Of a stretch of DNA of 64,000 nt, positions 21,006 to 33,055 are shown in pieces (positions within the stretch are counted from its first letter, which is position 1; every line of letters starts with the position of its first letter). This DNA is from Agrypnia vestita. Taxonomy: Eukaryota; Arthropoda; Insecta; Trichoptera; Phryganeidae. The DNA lies in assembly GCA_016648135.1 (NCBI GenBank), contig JADDOH010024920.1, forward strand, positions 1 to 64,000. The letters are read 5' to 3'. Position numbers and translations under genes: made by a program. The notes below the pieces were generated by a model, which was not told where the DNA came from, ran no database searches, and saw only the letters and a list, made by a program, of their open reading frames with translations.

Positions 21006-21811
21006 GACTAGTTGATTACAAATGTTCAAGTTTTTTGTTTGTAATATTGTGGAAATTCATTTTTACTCGCTTTATATTAACTCGTGGCGTCTGTTTGCTT
21101 GCTTGCCGTTAACAAAAACTTTGGATCGATTTTTGGCCCTTTTCCCGTGATCCAATCGAGCTGAAAACTTGGCAAGCAGACTCGTGGCGACGATCAAGAA
21201 GATCTATAAAATTTTCGTTAAAAAATAATAATTATTGTATAATTTCGGATTTTTAGAAATTTTACTGGTTTTTTCAAATTGGGAATCATTAGAAAAGTTT
21301 GATTAGCAACGGCGCGGCGGCCCGATAACGACGCGGAATATTTTCTAAATTTGAATTACTCCGTTGGTATAATAGGTACATCACTACGAGTTTCGAAAAT
21401 TTACAAAACAATTGGTTCACAGATGACAGCAAAATAGTATAGTAAAAACTTGGTTTTTAAGGGTTACTTTTTTAATATTTAGAAAAATGAGTATAAAAAA
21501 CACTGTTTTATTACACTATTTATTTATTAAAACTGTTGGAACGTTTTCGAGATTTCTCTCACTATCAATAACGCGTTTACAACTAAATTAAAAATAATTT
21601 GAGACAGTATTTATAGGGATTGGGTGGGTGTAATGGTGGGGGGGGTTGGGGGTGGGGTTAGAATGAATATGAGTGGAGAGATTATGGGTGGTACCTGGAT
21701 GTTATTTACATTTCTATTATGTATTTAATTATTATTAATTTCTAAGATCTCCAAGATGTCCATTCTTCTTCCTTCACTGCACCCATTATTATTACTCCTA
21801 CTATTAGTTTA
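21006..21811. repeat. Insertion splitting the old mariner
   Basis: About 800 bp separate the two mariner pieces. The segment holds a family A copy (21050-21470) followed by about 310 bp of other repeat-like DNA (TGTTGGAACGTTTTCGAGAT and a G-rich run at 21615-21658). Confidence 0.65.
21050..21470 (+). repeat. Family A repeat, copy A2
   Basis: Shows CTCGTGGCGTCTGTTTGC, ACTTTGGATCGATTTTTGGC, CCCGTGATCCAATCGAGCTG, GCAAGCAGACTCGTGGCGAC, and the end block AAAAACTTGGTTTTTAAGGG. It lies within the insertion that interrupts the older mariner. Confidence 0.75.
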
Positions 21812-21990
21812 TTACTCCTACTATTTTTCCATGACAACGCTCGTCCACACACTGCACAACGAATCGTCTTAAAATTACAGGAGCTTCAACTTGAAAACTC
21901 TCTGTCACCCACCTTACTTGCCAAACCTTACTCCAACTGCTTTCTATTTTTTTTTTGGAATTTGGATACACAGGAATCAATGAACTCATT
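21812..21990 (+). pseudogene. Mariner transposase remnant, C-proximal part
   Basis: Plus-strand pieces FHDNARPHTAQRIVLKLQEL and, in another frame, FYFFWNLDT correspond to the second catalytic Asp region and to the segment after the third Asp of the mariner at 33056-34075. The triad region itself is altered. It is the continuation of the fragment ending at about 21002. Confidence 0.8.
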
Positions 21991-21999
21991 AAAATAAAT

Positions 22000-22660
22000 T
22001 TTATTATTTAAGTAAAAAAATATTTGTAAGTTAAATATATAGCTCTTAGTTCTTTAGTGATCAATAATCACGTTTGTTTGAATAATCTGTCTAATTCAAA
22101 TATTAGAAATCTCCGCGTGTAAGGTGAAATAAATTGGATTTGTTACAGATTTTTCTTCACAGAATATCCTGTTTTAATCACGACTTGGATTAATGTTCGC
22201 AATATAATCGAAGCACTCTTGGCTTGTCTTCCTACATATCACAGCTGCATAATAATTTAATGAGAGCTAAGAATAGATAATAGTGAACCATGTTCTGATA
22301 AAATAAAAATAATTAATGAACTATTTAGCTATGGGTTAATGTTTTCACATATTTTTTAGGATTCCTAAAAATTCCATTATACATATTGATTGCACAGAAC
22401 GTATAATTGAATGATGAACAGAATGTAATAATAAGCTTGGATGAAAATTAGATTTTATTAATTTTTTTTACATACCACTTGCATCTAGAAAACCTTCATT
22501 TACGTCTAATGAAATATGTTTTATTGTGATAAAATGACTCACATATCAGGACAACAAGCAATAAATCGTGAAATTCAGTGTGCGACGCCGTAGGCTCAAG
22601 GCAAATAAAGTATGTATATTCCTACATATTTTTAGACCATTATTTGTTTTGTCCATATTG
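22000..22660. other. AT-rich noncoding sequence
   Basis: I see nothing specific here. Confidence 0.35.
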
Positions 22661-22665
22661 CCTAG

Positions 22666-22818
22666 ATTATTTCCTACATAATATTCGGTCCAATTTCCGT
22701 ATTGAGCAAACCGAATATCTACCCTGACGGAATCAACGTTACAATTATGTTAGTCAACAAGGTTGTTTGTGATCCCCGTCTGAAAACGGTCCAATTGTAT
22801 CTACCTCCAGCGCCAAGT
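22666..22818 (+). CDS. Possible internal exon (weak)
   Basis: A pyrimidine-rich acceptor (TTTTGTCCATATTGCCTAG) is followed by exactly 51 open codons; a GTACGT donor-like site follows at 22819. The peptide contains SKPNIYPDGINVTIMLVNKV, then VCDPRLKTVQLYLPPAPS. It enters and leaves in phase 0, compatible with following the exon at 2889-3114, though 19.5 kb away. GC is higher than the flanks. The protein is not recognised, and the base before the donor is T rather than G. Chance cannot be excluded. Confidence 0.3.
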
Positions 22819-23059
22819 GTACGTATAAATTATTTGCTCTATTAATAATATTGTCAGAATATCACACACAAACGGAATCAATAGGATAATTAATATTTTT
22901 TTAACTTATATTAAATTAACTTTATTGCAAAGGTATCAAATTAATAAATAAAATTATAAAAATACAGTAGTTTCAAAAAAGTTATTTGAATCGAGTTCAA
23001 GCGAATGAATTTTATTATTAAGAGTACTTACGTTTACTAAAATACGTTTAGTAACCACT

Positions 23060-23960
23060 TTGTTAGCTTCTGTTTAAATAAATCTTTCACTTTTAATTAA
23101 CCCATTAATGTCAGATGACAATATGTTGTAGATTCGTGGAACACAGAACATGAAAAAGCGTTGGCCAAATTTTGTCTTCATTTTCGACACAACATTTTCC
23201 GATGTTGCGCTTCTGCTATTTCTAGATTCAGATATTACATATGATGACGAGTTTTTTTTAAAATAATCTTAGTTTTGAACTGGTAGGTTTATAGCTGTCT
23301 TATATCAAGCACTTGAAAATCTCTAAATAAATCATTAGAATTATGTCTAAATGGTTTCTCATTTATTACCTATAACCCATTTCTGAGACTTTATTAAAGG
23401 GTGTAATGTAGTTAGAGCCGCACCACCCCATTCACACATGGCGTAGCTAATAATACTTTGACAGAGTCCCTTATATACCATTTTTAGAAGACTGAAATTC
23501 ATGAAGCTACGTAGAGTTTTAATTATGTATATCAGTTTTCTCACTTTTGAGCTTAAACATTCGATGCACGGAGCCCAACGTAGGTTTTCATCAATTATCA
23601 GCCCAAGATATCTTGTTTCTATCTTTTTATCGATTGTGTCATAGTTGCATGCAAGGTTTATGCTTGAAGTACATGTATGCAATGTAATGTTGTTTGGAAT
23701 GGGGAGATTCTCTATTTTAGTATCGAAAAGGCCAAAAAGCATGATTTTTTTGCATTAAGTGTTCATAAGTGATTTTCCAGAGTATTTTTAATATCTGTTA
23801 TAGTTGTCTGTGTCCTTGTGTATGTCGCCCATGTACCTATCACCCTTTATAATAGCCGTGTCGTCAGCATAACTGATTTTTATTCCGTTGTCTACTGGTT
23901 GTTTTAAAAATTCTGTGGGATTATGAAGTGTTATAAACTTGCCTCCTAAACAATTAAAAA
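23060..23960 (-). pseudogene. Jockey/CR1-like LINE: RT palm end, thumb and C-terminus
   Basis: On the minus strand the catalytic box reads KISYADDTAIIKG (YADD at 23860-23871). After a frame break, a 127-codon open stretch (23359-23742) gives RYLGLIIDENLRWAPCIECL, then VRKLIYIIKTLRSFMNFSLL and ISYAMCEWGG, the thumb/connection region of these proteins. Further on, a 60-codon stretch gives KFGQRFFMFCVPRIYNILSS, the C-terminal tail. The fingers, N-terminal endonuclease and most of the palm are missing. It is 5'-truncated with a few frameshifts. Confidence 0.8.
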
Positions 23961-24044
23961 ATTTATATCATAATTTATATTCATTCTTAAACAGGTAGGT
24001 AACTAAATGCACGTTTGTACTGAAGGAGGTGTTATTATATATTG

Positions 24045-24150
24045 TTTTATTCTTCTTCTTCATGTGCCCTGTCGGGTCCCCCCGACGTCGGCGATCATCT
24101 GGGAGAAAGTTTCCCTGTCCAGGGCAGTGCGGAACAGCTCTTTTTATCAA
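24045..24150 (-). pseudogene. LINE ORF2 extreme C-terminus
   Basis: Minus-strand reading KELFRTALDRETFSQMIADV then GGTRQGT-stop, followed by (AGA)n, is the standard end of an insect I/RTE-like LINE ORF2 (R-x-x-W/F...GT-stop-AAGAAGAAG). The frame is intact over the short piece. Confidence 0.6.
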
Positions 24151-24479
24151 TACAATTTTAAATACAATTGTAATTATTGTAAAATGTCTCTCTGGCTAGA
24201 AAAGGCATATTTAGAATGGCAAGGTTTAAAAGTAAAATTTACAATGTAAAAGCTTCAAGAAAGTTTAATTGTAAGTGTAGGAGTAATAAATTTGAAATAA
24301 AATATAGTAAAATGTTCAATATTCTCGACATAATTTTATTTGAATTTATCAGCGAAGAAACTTTATACACTTAAAACAAGTGTTATTTTTTATGACGGTG
24401 AAATAGAAATTTATTTGATTATGTTAATTTGATTTTTAAAATTGGCTCTGACGGTGTTGTATTTTAAAACATCGCGCAT

Positions 24480-24860
24480 CTGAGCCCGAATGAGTTAGTT
24501 ACGAGCGAGATGAGAATGATAATTTACCGTGGACTTTTTAATTAAACATCCCAGTTGGGAGAATCTTGATACGGATAATTAAAATATTCATGAAAATTTT
24601 GCAAGTTGGCCCGCTGATTAATAAAGAAATATTTCCAATGTTTACCTGGAACCCCGAGCCCCCGGGGCGGGCATTTGCGCTTAAAAATAATTATTTTACT
24701 AAAATTGAGTGTTTTTAAATTTAAAAATTACGACGTCCACAGGACTACCGGGGATATAGTCCTCTCGTCCTGGATTAGGGGAGCGCGGAGCTAAAAGGAT
24801 ACGCTTCGTTTTACAGCAAGCGAACCCACATAGCACATCAATATTTCAGTCGAGCTAGGG
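24480..24860. promoter_or_regulatory. GC-richer block with palindromes
   Basis: Contains GAGCCCCCGGGGCGGGC and the hairpin AGGACTACCGGGGATATAGTCCT (arms AGGACTA/TAGTCCT). No supported frame is found. It may be a conserved noncoding element, but conservation cannot be judged here. Confidence 0.2.
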
Positions 24861-25029
24861 GTTTTATGAATTTTCTTAAATTTATTTTTATTTTGATGGG
24901 TATTTTCGGTAGACTAACACAAATTCAGAGAAAAAAACCTTTACGTATTTGGATAGCTTATGTCGTACCTAAGAATAAAAATAAACAAAAATAATTAAGA
25001 CCACATTTACTCTATTTAGATATGAATAT

Positions 25030-25530
25030 AATATTTTTATCGTGCCCCATCGCATATTTAGTATTTCTACAGCTGTACGATGACGAACGTCTCGTCACCA
25101 TCGCACGCGGGTCGGATATTACAAAGAAAGATTTTCCTTTCCAGTCGCCGCCGATTAATGATTGACAGTAAATGACACCCGAGATACACTGGGCCAAAGC
25201 TAACTACGACACAGTGGACAAGTTGTACTTGTGGTTTCCTGGTAGGGCGGGTGCCGCTTCAATCGAGATTCTCCTGGCTTCGTCGAATCCGGAACAGTTG
25301 GTGTGTCTCTTCCGGAAGGCTAAATTGAACTGGTGTTGAACACACACGAAGAGGTATGTCGGTTCTCACCGAAAAATGACACTTGACATACTTTTCAACT
25401 GTCACTGGGCAGATTTAAAAAAATTCGAATCCTGGCTGGCGATTGGCGCAGAACACATCGGATGACAGTCCAACCAACCAAAATCGCGGCCCGCGCGCGG
25501 TCATTACGAAACAACAGCACTAATTACATA
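25030..25530. promoter_or_regulatory. GC-richer block with Exd/Hth-type site
   Basis: TGATTGACAG (25159-25168) is the textbook composite site of Pbx/Exd with Meis/Hth proteins, and ATTAATGATT directly upstream is homeodomain-like. The surrounding 500 bp are near 48% GC and free of recognised repeats. It is a candidate developmental enhancer. Confidence 0.3.
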
Positions 25531-26044
25531 ATGAATTCATATATTATATACAGATTGTACCACCTAGGCAATCAATACAGCTCTGTGGATATATTTAAAA
25601 AGATATATCTACTATGCTTCTATTTTATAGTTTTCCTATATACTAGGCCAGACCGATTTTTTTTTTAATTTTGCGATTCTAACAGAAATAGAATGATAAC
25701 AAATGATGTCAAAATACGTGCGTAAAACAGTATTCAAATTGAGAATCATCTTCTGTCTCTGGATGGCCTCAAAATTTCGAAAAAAAAAATTTTTATCCCA
25801 TTTTCTGGGTGGTATTAATATTACCGCGAGTTGAGATATAACCCTCATTTTAATATTTCGTGCATGAAATATAGTCTTTTGCTGTGAATAATAATAAAAT
25901 AAAATGTATACAGATTTATTTTGACAGTAGATATCTACATGAGTTGGAGTTAGGACGGGAGAATGATTTGTGCAGTGGTATTGCTCGGACTATTTAAGAA
26001 ACTCGTGTTTGCGCTCATTGAAGGTATAAATCGAACTCAATAAT

Positions 26045-26500
26045 CACTCAAATGTGCTATGCTTGACGACATTCAAGACAACGTTTTGCCAACTTACGAA
26101 GAAACAAAGAAGTTTTACGAGACAGAACATGGCTTAACCAGCACGAAACATCTATCATTTCAGAAAATAGCTGATATTATAACAAATAAAACAGAAGACA
26201 CATAGAGAAGAGCGTTAATTTCTACAATGGTACATACACAAGTAACGCTGATGTTAAATACAATCATTTGAAGAGCAAAAATATAGTCAAATCTCACCCT
26301 AAGATACCGAAGAGTAATTCCATCGCAGTAGTAAAGTAGAGATCATAAAGCACCCATGGAAAAACAGAGCTTCCTTACTCATCAGAGAATGTCTAAAAAA
26401 TGATAATTAAAAACATAGATGTAAACGTAACAAAACAATTGTAAAAACGAAACATTCTAGACATAACTTATATGTGAATAAAATAAAAAATCACAAGCAA
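26045..26500 (+). pseudogene. Degenerate LINE ORF2 remnant (tentative)
   Basis: The first 48 codons are open (MLDDIQDNVLPTYEETKKFY...). Later broken-frame pieces, KNIVKSHPKIPKSNSIAVVK and HPWKNRASLLIRECLKNDN, resemble the PPWK-R-R-L region between endonuclease and RT in insect LINEs. Confidence 0.3.
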
Positions 26501-26849
26501 ATTAGTGATAAAATTGTATTTCTTTTTTTGCATTAATTATGCAGATCTAAAATAGTGGTTAAGAATAAATAAATGCGTAATAGACTTCTCGGTGTTTTCT
26601 TATTTTTATTTGAAATCGAAATTCCTGCGAAAAAAATTACGGAATACGTGAAAAAATTGCTTATATAGCAAAGTGCGGCTCACAAAATAAGGGTGGAATT
26701 AAATATTTTATCTCCTATTCCACAGTTGACAAATGTAAGTCAACAATGACGCAAAGGCACAAACAGCCCCGTTCGAGGAAATAATGCCTACCCCATATAC
26801 AGAAGAAATTGAGAATACAGTAAATTAAAACAAAGAAGCAGTTAAAAGA

Positions 26850-27020
26850 AAGATGGAGTAATGGAAAAAGCCAAAAAAGGAAAGGCGGTTGGTTTTATAA
26901 TCTGTGAGCTGAAGAAAGTGAAGAAAACATAATTCATTGTATAAAATATAAGACATGGGTGCATGAATTATGTCCGAGTTGACAAAAAATTAAAAAATAT
27001 GTTTGTGGCCGGTGAATTTA
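26850..27020 (+). pseudogene. DNA transposase C-terminal remnant (tentative)
   Basis: A broken frame gives EENIIHCIKYKTWVHELCP, then a stop, then KKYVCGR. The W-x-x-C...C-x-x-W-x-H-x-x-C...F/Y-x-C-x-x-C pattern, here degraded, ends many pogo/Tigger-like and piggyBac-like transposases. Confidence 0.3.
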
Positions 27021-27329
27021 TTAATTTATTTTATTAACGATACGCGCCCTGAATCGGACTTTTACATAAAATGTTCAAAAAGCATAGCTATCTCTTCCAC
27101 TACACAAAGAAAATATTACTTTCTCACAACAACTAAGAATCACTTAGATCAAAGAATTTGTTACTTCATGGTCGGCTGACAGACGCTCACTACGTGAAAC
27201 AGTTTGGTAGACTAGTTCATTTTACTGTCGCTAGAAGTAAGGTGCCGCAGTCTTAAATTAGGAACTCAAAAGGCAGTGGTACGACTTTATAGCGAATTGT
27301 ATAGACTATAGACCTTAAGTAGATATGTC

Positions 27330-27930
27330 AGAGATTTAAGGATTACCTTCTTTGGATTTTTTCTACTCTATTCTTGTGAACTTCGTAATTTAGTGACTAC
27401 ATTGTTGATGAGAACTTCAGGCTAGGGATTTATAAATGGTAATTTTTTTCAAAGTATCGCAAAATTATTCTGTTGTTCTTAGAACGAAACCGAGGGATTT
27501 GGATACTCGTTTTGAAATTTCATCTAGGTACATGTTTATTAAATTTGAGAGAGCGGTCGAAGATAATTCCCCGATCTTAAATACGTTTGACCGTTGTACT
27601 TTATATAAAAATTGTATGGTTTTGTGTTTTTTCTGAAGGATGTTGGAATTGTATTTGTCGACGTTGAATTAGAGATCATTTTTAGTACACCAGCGTTGGA
27701 ATGAATCAAGATAAGCCTGCAGAAGATGACAGTCATGTGTGGTGGATATGGATTAAAATATTTTGAGGTCGTCCGCGAAAGGCAATAGGTAACATCAAAA
27801 TATTTTATGACTTTATGTACGTCTTTTATAAATATTAGGAGAAAAAAGGCCACAGGTGCGATAACTGACTGACGCCAGAAGAAGTGTAGACCGGATTTTA
27901 TGGTATTTATTTTCACATTAGAAACATATC
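27330..27930 (-). pseudogene. Jockey-like LINE reverse transcriptase fragment
   Basis: On the minus strand the catalytic box reads LPFADDLKIF (FADD codons at 27768-27779). It is followed after a stop by HDCHLLQAYLDSFQRWCTKN, then FNVDKYNSN, KIGELSSTALS and SKSLGFVLRTT. This order (FADD, L-x-x-L-x-x-F-x-x-W-C, N-x-x-K) is diagnostic for Jockey-clade palm and thumb regions. Several stops and a frameshift make it a dead fragment; no endonuclease or 3' end is attached. Confidence 0.8.
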
Positions 27931-28319
27931 GACAGGATTTTTTAGAAAAAAATATGCAACCTGAGTACGAATATGGTACATGATGAAGAAATAGAATTAA
28001 AATAAAATTAATGAAAATGGATAAATTAGATATCGCTATTTTGGTAAAAAAAAATCCGTGAGATTATCAGTAAAGTCCAAATCTGAAAAATGTTTTACCT
28101 TCATTACATTAAAGATCCTTAACACAAATGTCTATTTAAGGATTTTTTTAAATGTTTATTTTATATTACTTGTATTTAAGGAAATAAAACAGGTTTAAAT
28201 AACTCAGTAGATCAACAAAACAGGAGAAGAAAAAATATCTATATTTAAAAAAAGTTTATGAGAAGAAACATACTTATTCAGAATATTTCAAAAATCAGGG
28301 TATATTCAAAATTTTAAAG

Positions 28320-28690
28320 AACACAACCGGATTTTATCCCCAGTGGGATATCGTTAATCAAGATATATATTACAGATGTCTCTTAGAAACGAAGCTATTT
28401 TTATATGGGAAAACAGATATGGAAGTCTATCACAGGACTAACGATTTATCGTACGGCTGGCTTAAGTGGTTATTTTACACAATGTAACATTCACCAATTT
28501 CACCCATGACGGACTATCAAACAATAAGTTGTACATATATTAACTTTGCAGACCTTGTTCCATATGTGAGTTGTATTTTTTATTAGCACCCTCTGTGGTT
28601 TGAAAATTTGTCATTCCCATAAACTATTACAGATGTCACCGTTGGTATGAAATATCAAAATTTTTGATTTGGAGCTTTTAAAGTAATATT
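28320..28690 (+). repeat. Family C repeat
   Basis: Starts with an inverted terminal block (GAACACAACCGGATTTTATC), then TACAGATGTCTC, GGCTTAAGTGGTTATTTTAC, TGTAACATTCACCAATTTCA and the AGATGTCACC block. Confidence 0.65.
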
Positions 28691-28929
28691 CATAATCAAC
28701 ATATAAAAACTGATCTAAATAGAAATTAAAAATTTAAATAATTTTCAGGTGCACTCTAGTGTTATTTTAATAATTCATATAAAAAATAATATTTCTAAAA
28801 TACCTACATGAAAGAGTACAAGATGTAGGTACCTATTTAATTTTATTTACAAAAATATGCCACCTTTATCATCGTTTTTCACTTTCATATGTATTAATTA
28901 CAGTTTGGTTTTACGACTTATCAAACATT

Positions 28930-29212
28930 ATAATTTCGTTGTCTGCTGTCTGTCCGAATGTCTGTCTGTATGTCTTTTTGTGAATATGATTCTCTGACTG
29001 TCCGTCCGTAACTTCGTGTAACGTTCGTAATCATGGCTTAAAAAACAAATTAAACGGCCGGGGATGGAGCTATAGCCCCGGGCCAGCAAACCCGAACCGG
29101 CCGCTTAACGCTTATTGCTACGGCAAAAATATGCTACAAATATATACTAGGGCTTAGCAAAGACGCGAACCAATGTTCCATCATTTTTGACGGGTTACAG
29201 CTAGTTTAGATT
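28930..29212 (+). repeat. Family B repeat with CTAG end, copy 1
   Basis: Order: TAATTTCGTTGTCTG, repeated GTCTGTCCG words, AACTTCGTGTAACGTTCGTA, a tRNA-like AGCCCCGGGCCAGCAAACCC block, then TTTTTGACGGGTTACAGCTA-G-T. Similar ends are at 38050 and 38370. The GCTAG-T terminus resembles Helitron 3' ends, but no strong terminal hairpin is visible. Confidence 0.5.
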
Positions 29213-29419
29213 ACGTTTGCAATAAGAAGTATCATATTAAGTTGAGAAATGAGAGATAACCTTATTTTATACATGTAAAAGATTAATTAAATATTACATA
29301 ATAGTTCATATATCACTAGAGATAAGAATACAATTTGTAGTAAAATATGCAGTGCACCCGCTTAAAGGTTAAGTAAAACCAAAAAAGTTTTGAGAGCTAT
29401 TTTTTTTCTTTTTTTCAGA

Positions 29420-29517
29420 TGAACATTTCGACAAGTGTCACGGCCTGGACACCGTCACAAAATGGCGTGATCTAAAAATAAATGGAAAAATTCTCACAAC
29501 GATATCCTTTCGTTTCT
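29420..29517 (+). CDS. Possible terminal exon (weak)
   Basis: An excellent acceptor (TTTTTTTTCTTTTTTTCAG, ending 29419) precedes a GC-richer stretch. In one frame, after two leading bases, it reads EHFDKCHGLDTVTKWRDLK and continues to a stop at 29515-29517; in another it reads MNISTSVTAWTPSQNGVI-stop. No donor is needed if terminal. The protein is not recognised. Phase does not decide between frames. Confidence 0.3.
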
Positions 29518-29819
29518 AGTATCGTAAATATACAATGGTCTAAATGCAAACCTGAAAATTTTAAACCTTGCGTATTTTATGACAAAAGTAAAGTTGTGAT
29601 TCAATAAAAAATGTTCAAATTTCGCCCAAAACATTTTAAAGTCCAGACGCAATAAAAAATAATTGCAAGTTTGCATATTAAACATTCTATTTTTACTTAA
29701 ACCTTCATCATGTTTTTATCTTGCAATCACCTTAACTTTTAATTATTACAGTTATTTAATTAATTAATTATTATTATTTATATATATAGAGATGCGAACA
29801 CGGAATAAGAGTAGCATCA

Positions 29820-30200
29820 ATATAATTACTATTTTCTAATTAAGCTGAACGCTTGTGCGATGAAAATAGGGCTATCTTGTTGGCGTACTGGAATCGAATC
29901 GAACCGCCGATCACTGAATCACTGAACAAGAATCATAACTACACCAACCACATAACACACGCCAAAACAAAAACAGGACAATCCCGACTAATTTGCAAAG
30001 GATTAAAACTATACAATGACCTGCCACAACAGACCAAATAACTGACCACTGACAAATTCAAAACAGATGTGACAAAAATATTAAAACTCAGCCAACTATA
30101 AAAAATTACTTTGTATCTAATCATATTATTATTATTTCTTATATTGAATCATGTAAAAATGTTACCCATAAACCTTTTAGGTTTCCACTATATTTTAAAT
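29820..30200 (+). pseudogene. LINE 3' end with hairpin and A-rich tail
   Basis: Plus-strand ORF end: SRLICKGLKLYNDLPQQTK, then a stop, FKTDVTKIL. This is the typical L/Y-x-G-x-K-x-Y/W-N-x-L-P...F-K terminal segment. The 3' UTR holds a small hairpin (AAACCTTTTAGGTTT) and an AAATAAAATAAAAAA tail, the usual form for a retroposed 3' end. Confidence 0.65.
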
Positions 30201-31270
30201 AAAATAAAAAAAACAAGCTACTCAAATGTTTATTTTTGAACACATTCATTTAATATTTTTATCAAAATGTTGGTAACACCGATCGCTGTGGCTTGTCGCT
30301 AATTTCGCACTGGTAGAACGTCAAAATATAACTCGCTCTACGGTCGCGACCCGGCTTTGTTTTTATAGAAAACATATTTGTTTTCCGATAATTGCAGACA
30401 TTTGCAGTTTGTTCCAGTCATTTCCTGGCTGTTGCAGACGTTCCTCAAATGATATAGCTAATTTTAGAGCGTGGTAGTGTGTTCCAGTAGTGTAGCGGAA
30501 TCTACTCGTGGGTTCGATAGTTTTGTTCCATAGTGACATAATTACAAGGTAATAATTACAAGGGGATACAAGGGAATTTCTTCAAATTCTATTATTGATA
30601 ATATAATTGATAATATAATAACTTGAGTTACAGTATCAAAAAAACCCAACGAAAAATGAAATTATAAAAATTAAATCAATCAATTTGTCTGTAGATGGCA
30701 CAATACAAAGTAAAATAAGATTATATTAGATATTTTATAGAGTGGCAATATATATCTATTATCCGTAATATCGTATTACAGAATAATATGATCTCTTTAC
30801 AAACTCACAGCAATAATACATCCAATTTAATGGATTCTTTTATTACTTCCAGACATAGATTTGTCGTATTGTTAACCATAGACTATTAGCTTAATGTCTT
30901 CAATTACTCGTAATTTATAGGATTGATAGGCGTAAGATGTTTTAAATCCCCAGAGGGAACACAAATTTGGAACTTTTATTCCATGATGAATTTCAATGTC
31001 GCTTTTTTTTTAAAGGAATTAATAGCTGTTGTACTTGTTAAGAAAATTGTAATGAATTAGACGCAATTTATAAAATTACATTTTTTTTTATAAGGGTCAC
31101 AGGTGTATGTATACAGGAAGCCTGCGAAAAGAAGGACGAGTTGTTAAATTTATTCTTGAAGAATGTCAATTTTAAATCAATGTATTGCTATCAATGCTTT
31201 CAATTTCTTTTGGCGTTTTATACTAAAATGTGGGTTTTTACAAATCATTTATGTCAGAAGGCAGGCTATT
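30200..31270. other. Noncoding, with a GC-richer stretch
   Basis: The 30280-30540 part is less AT-rich and repeats TTGCAGACATTTGCAG/TTGCAGACGTTCC words, but no frame or known element is supported. Confidence 0.3.
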
Positions 31271-31950
31271 TTTTTCTGTTTTTACTCCCTTTATACACTC
31301 GTGGCGTCTGCTTGCTTGCCGTCAACAAAAACTTTGGATCGATTTTCGACCCTTTTTCCGTGATCCAATCGAGCTGAAACTTGGCAAGCAGACTCGTGGC
31401 GACGATCAAGAAGATCTATCAAATTGTCGTTAAAAAAAAATAAATAATTATAGTATAATTTAGGATTTTTAGAAATTTTATTGGTTTTTTCAAATTGGAA
31501 TCATTAGCAACGGCGCGGCGGCCCGATTACGCCGCGGAATATTTTCTAAATTTGAATTACTCCGTAGGTATAATAGGTACATCACTACGAATTTCGAAAA
31601 TTTACAAAACAATTGGTTCAGATGACAGCAAAATTGGGTTTTTTGGGAAAAAATCAAAAAATAATTTATTTCTTTTAGATTTCTGCTTAGTTTTGAAGAA
31701 TTCTACATTACTCAAATCTGATTCTGACTAAATCATTTGACGCTGGAAATTCATAATGTACGATATTGACGATAATTGAATCTATCAAAATCTTGCCATC
31801 TCAAAACATCTGACATTTTAGAAATATATTGAATTTCTGTAAGTTTAGTGTTATGTTATATGTTTTAATTCGTCTTTAATTATTGTTATAATAATAATAA
31901 GAAAGGGATTATAGTAAAAACTTGGTTTTTATGGGTTACTTTTTTATAAA
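31270..31950 (+). repeat. Family A repeat, copy A3
   Basis: The longest uninterrupted copy. TTTTTACTCCCTTTATACAC begins it; the CTCGTGGCGTCTGCTTGC, TGATCCAATCGAGCTGAAAC and AGACTCGTGGCGACGATCAA blocks follow; AAAAACTTGGTTTTTATGGG ends it. Its 31500-31640 part is nearly identical to 21290-21430 of copy A2, suggesting recent spread. Confidence 0.8.
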
Positions 31951-32024
31951 CTATTACTTGGGTAGATCCTGAAAACCTTAGGGTATTTATTTTAAAAACT
32001 AATAAACTGAATTAATTAATTAAT

Positions 32025-32350
32025 TAAGATAAATTAAAAAAGACTCACAGAGATGAAACTATTTATATGGAAAACATGTATGGAAATTTTTATAGGGTGG
32101 CCCAGAGCTTATTACCTGTATGAGCTGGCTTAAGTGATCACTTTATATAGCGCAACGTTCACCAATTCCACCGTGAGAACAATCACATATTATTACATTT
32201 TTGAATGTTGTACCAGTATGTAAATCAGTTTCTTTCATATATTCGAATGCTAGATACATCTATGGTCCTTTACATGACATCGTAGTATATTTACATTTCA
32301 CAGCTGGTAATGACACCTCTATATTTTTTAAGTAGAATATTAAGCAATAT
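32025..32350 (+). repeat. Family C repeat
   Basis: CTCACAGAGATGAAACTATT, GGAAAACATGTATGGAAATT, GGCTTAAGTGATCACTTTAT, GCAACGTTCACCAATTCCAC. It lies immediately after family A copy A3. Confidence 0.7.
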
Positions 32351-32978
32351 TCTTTTTAATGTATATATGATATTCTTCCGAATGTTTTAACATATACGCT
32401 ATATATGCAGTGTATATGTTGAGTAATTAATATTTGCAATAATAAAGATAATATAAGCATTATTAGAAAGATCGGGGCCACCAAATTAATTTTCAGTTTG
32501 TCAAAAAAGTATCATATTATGGAAAAATGTTGTTTATATCGAATACAATTTCTTATAACTTTAAAACTAGTTATACCACTGTACCCCGTCAAAAATGACT
32601 ACTTTACTTGTCGGTCCCAGACAAAAATTGCGGACGTTACTGGAAGTAACGGACAGACAGACAAAAAAGAAAGAAGGAAAATAAAGTTTTTATAAAGGAA
32701 ATAACGGACAAACAGACAGACAACACCTCTGTTGTATTCATTTTCATGCTTAATGGCGTCACGCCTATTGAAAACTAATTTTTGCATCAAAAACTGAATA
32801 ATATTTATATCCATCCTATTAGTCCCTTTACATCGAAGAGTCACCAGAAAAAAAGTAACCCATAAAAATCAAGTTTTTACAATACTTCCTTTCGCTTTGA
32901 ATCAGGTTTCGTGTTTATACACACGTCGGGATAATAAGTAATATAGAATGATTCCAATTTGAAAAAAACATTAAAATA

Positions 32979-33007
32979 TTAGGTCCTTACATATGAAATT
33001 GGCGTTT
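32979..33007 (+). repeat. Mariner left terminal inverted repeat
   Basis: 29 bases, exact inverse of 34237-34265; TA duplication immediately outside. Confidence 0.95.
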
Positions 33008-33055
33008 AGTATGGGAGGAACATAAAGCCGATTTTTTTTATTATAATATATTTAT

